The notes below the pieces were generated by a model. It was not told the DNA's origin. It made no database searches and saw nothing but the letters and a program-made list of their open reading frames with translations. A stretch of 13,831 nucleotides of DNA from an uncultured bacterium. Lineage in GTDB: Bacteria; Bacillota; Clostridia; Oscillospirales; Oscillospiraceae. Of the stretch, positions 13,648 through 13,831 are shown one piece after another. The translations under genes and the position numbers were made by a program. The stretch's first letter is position 1. The number at the start of each line of letters is the position of its first letter. The DNA is taken from the NCBI GenBank assembly GCA_905214155.1, contig CAJMLC010000036.1, forward strand, positions 1-13,831. The letters are read 5' to 3'.

Positions 13648-13702
13648 AAAAGGCCCCCTCTACGAAGAGGGGGCTGTCATGCGAAGCATGACTGGGGGAG
13701 AA
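13648..13702 (+). repeat. Two-hairpin repeat, family A, copy 4
   Basis: It begins 8 bases after the mutY stop. Hairpin 1 arms are 13653-13661 and 13666-13674 (9 bp, loop ACGA). Hairpin 2 arms are GTCATGC 13676-13682 and GCATGAC 13686-13692 (7 bp, loop GAA), followed by TGGGGGAG. Hairpin 1 and the tail match copies 1 and 3, whereas hairpin 2 has a different but still perfectly paired sequence. Confidence 0.78.
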
Positions 13703-13714
13703 CTCTCTCAATGC

Positions 13715-13756
13715 GCAAAATATCCCCGGTTTCCATCGGAAACCGGGGATATTTGC
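13715..13756 (+). repeat. Long perfect hairpin, repeat family B, copy 2; possible mutY terminator
   Basis: Arms 13719-13734 and 13738-13753 pair perfectly over 16 bp (core CCCCGGTTTCC / GGAAACCGGGG, loop ATC). The stem is bounded by AAAA before and ATTTGC after, so it is a moderate intrinsic terminator at best. It aligns with the hairpin at 4534-4575, where one stem pair is C-G instead of T-A. Confidence 0.72.
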
Positions 13757-13776
13757 TATGCAAAAGCATAGCAAAT
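13751..13776 (+). repeat. AT-rich hairpin adjoining family B copy 2
   Basis: ATTTGCTATGC (13751-13761) pairs perfectly with GCATAGCAAAT (13766-13776), 11 bp with loop AAAA. It shares bases 13751-13753 with the preceding stem, so the two full stems cannot form at the same time. No equivalent follows the other family B copy. Confidence 0.6.
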
Positions 13777-13783
13777 TAAGAAA

Positions 13784-13828
13784 TGTGCCATTTCCTCGCC
13801 CCTGCGGGGCAACCGGAAATGATGCACA
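13784..13828 (+). repeat. Three-tier hairpin near the window end
   Basis: Nested pairs are TGTGC/GCACA (13784-13788 and 13824-13828), CATTTCC/GGAAATG (13789-13795 and 13815-13821) and GCCCC/GGGGC (13798-13802 and 13806-13810). They are separated by small internal loops, with terminal loop TGC. No gene is seen in 13640-13831. Its role is unknown; it may be another repeat family or part of a small RNA that continues past the window. Confidence 0.55.
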
Positions 13829-13831
13829 AAA

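Noticed and set aside
1..13831. CRISPR array, tRNA, rRNA, riboswitch or phage genes
   Set aside because: No regularly spaced repeats, cloverleaf sequences, known riboswitch-like leaders or phage-type proteins were seen; the repeats present are dispersed hairpins.

Overview
The window looks like chromosomal DNA from a GC-rich member of the Clostridia, most likely a gut Oscillospiraceae/Ruminococcaceae-type Firmicute. The reasons are a WalRK-type two-component system, a copper-amine-oxidase-like 'stalk' lipoprotein, a clostridial-style MutY, strong GC preference at third codon positions, Gram-positive Shine-Dalgarno sequences, and GC-rich hairpin repeats between transcription units. The taxon is an inference from gene content; no 16S or other marker is present. 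I see no rRNA, tRNA, CRISPR array, phage gene or complete insertion sequence.

Layout. (1) Bases 1-215 are a gene-free repeat cluster. (2) Bases 225-4266, minus strand: rsmF-like rRNA methyltransferase, walR and walK, read from a TATAAT promoter at 4296-4324. A 161-bp foldback element with 18-bp terminal inverted repeats and flanking TA dinucleotides sits between walR and walK. (3) Bases 4282-4578: the promoter, two opposed copies of the same hairpin repeat as in region 1, and a terminator-like hairpin. (4) Bases 4579-5214, minus: a Gph-like HAD phosphatase. (5) Bases 5352-8289, plus: MOSC protein, a rhodanese-TtcA fusion and a MATE transporter in a tight operon. Regions 4 and 5 share a divergent promoter pair at 5249-5312. 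(6) Bases 12497 down to 8351, minus: HAD-IIA phosphatase, MFS transporter, stalk lipoprotein and membrane-anchored glycerophosphodiester phosphodiesterase (GDPD), joined by ATGA and TGATG overlaps and closed by a hairpin at 8323-8343. (7) Bases 12605-13639, plus: mutY, divergent from region 6 through promoters whose -35 boxes overlap. (8) Bases 13640-13831: five consecutive hairpins, two of which belong to repeat families seen earlier.

How the genes fit together. The first operon couples ribosome modification to the main cell-wall two-component system. The MOSC/rhodanese-TtcA pair suggests sulfur handling that feeds tRNA thiolation. The four-gene minus operon suggests uptake or processing of a phosphorylated or glycosidic compound, since it combines a phosphodiesterase, a phosphatase, a transporter and a surface lipoprotein; the substrate cannot be read from sequence. 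MutY is a housekeeping repair enzyme.

The least ordinary content is non-coding: the foldback element inside the walRK operon, which also creates a false upstream start for walK, and two families of intergenic hairpin repeats whose stems vary in sequence but remain paired.
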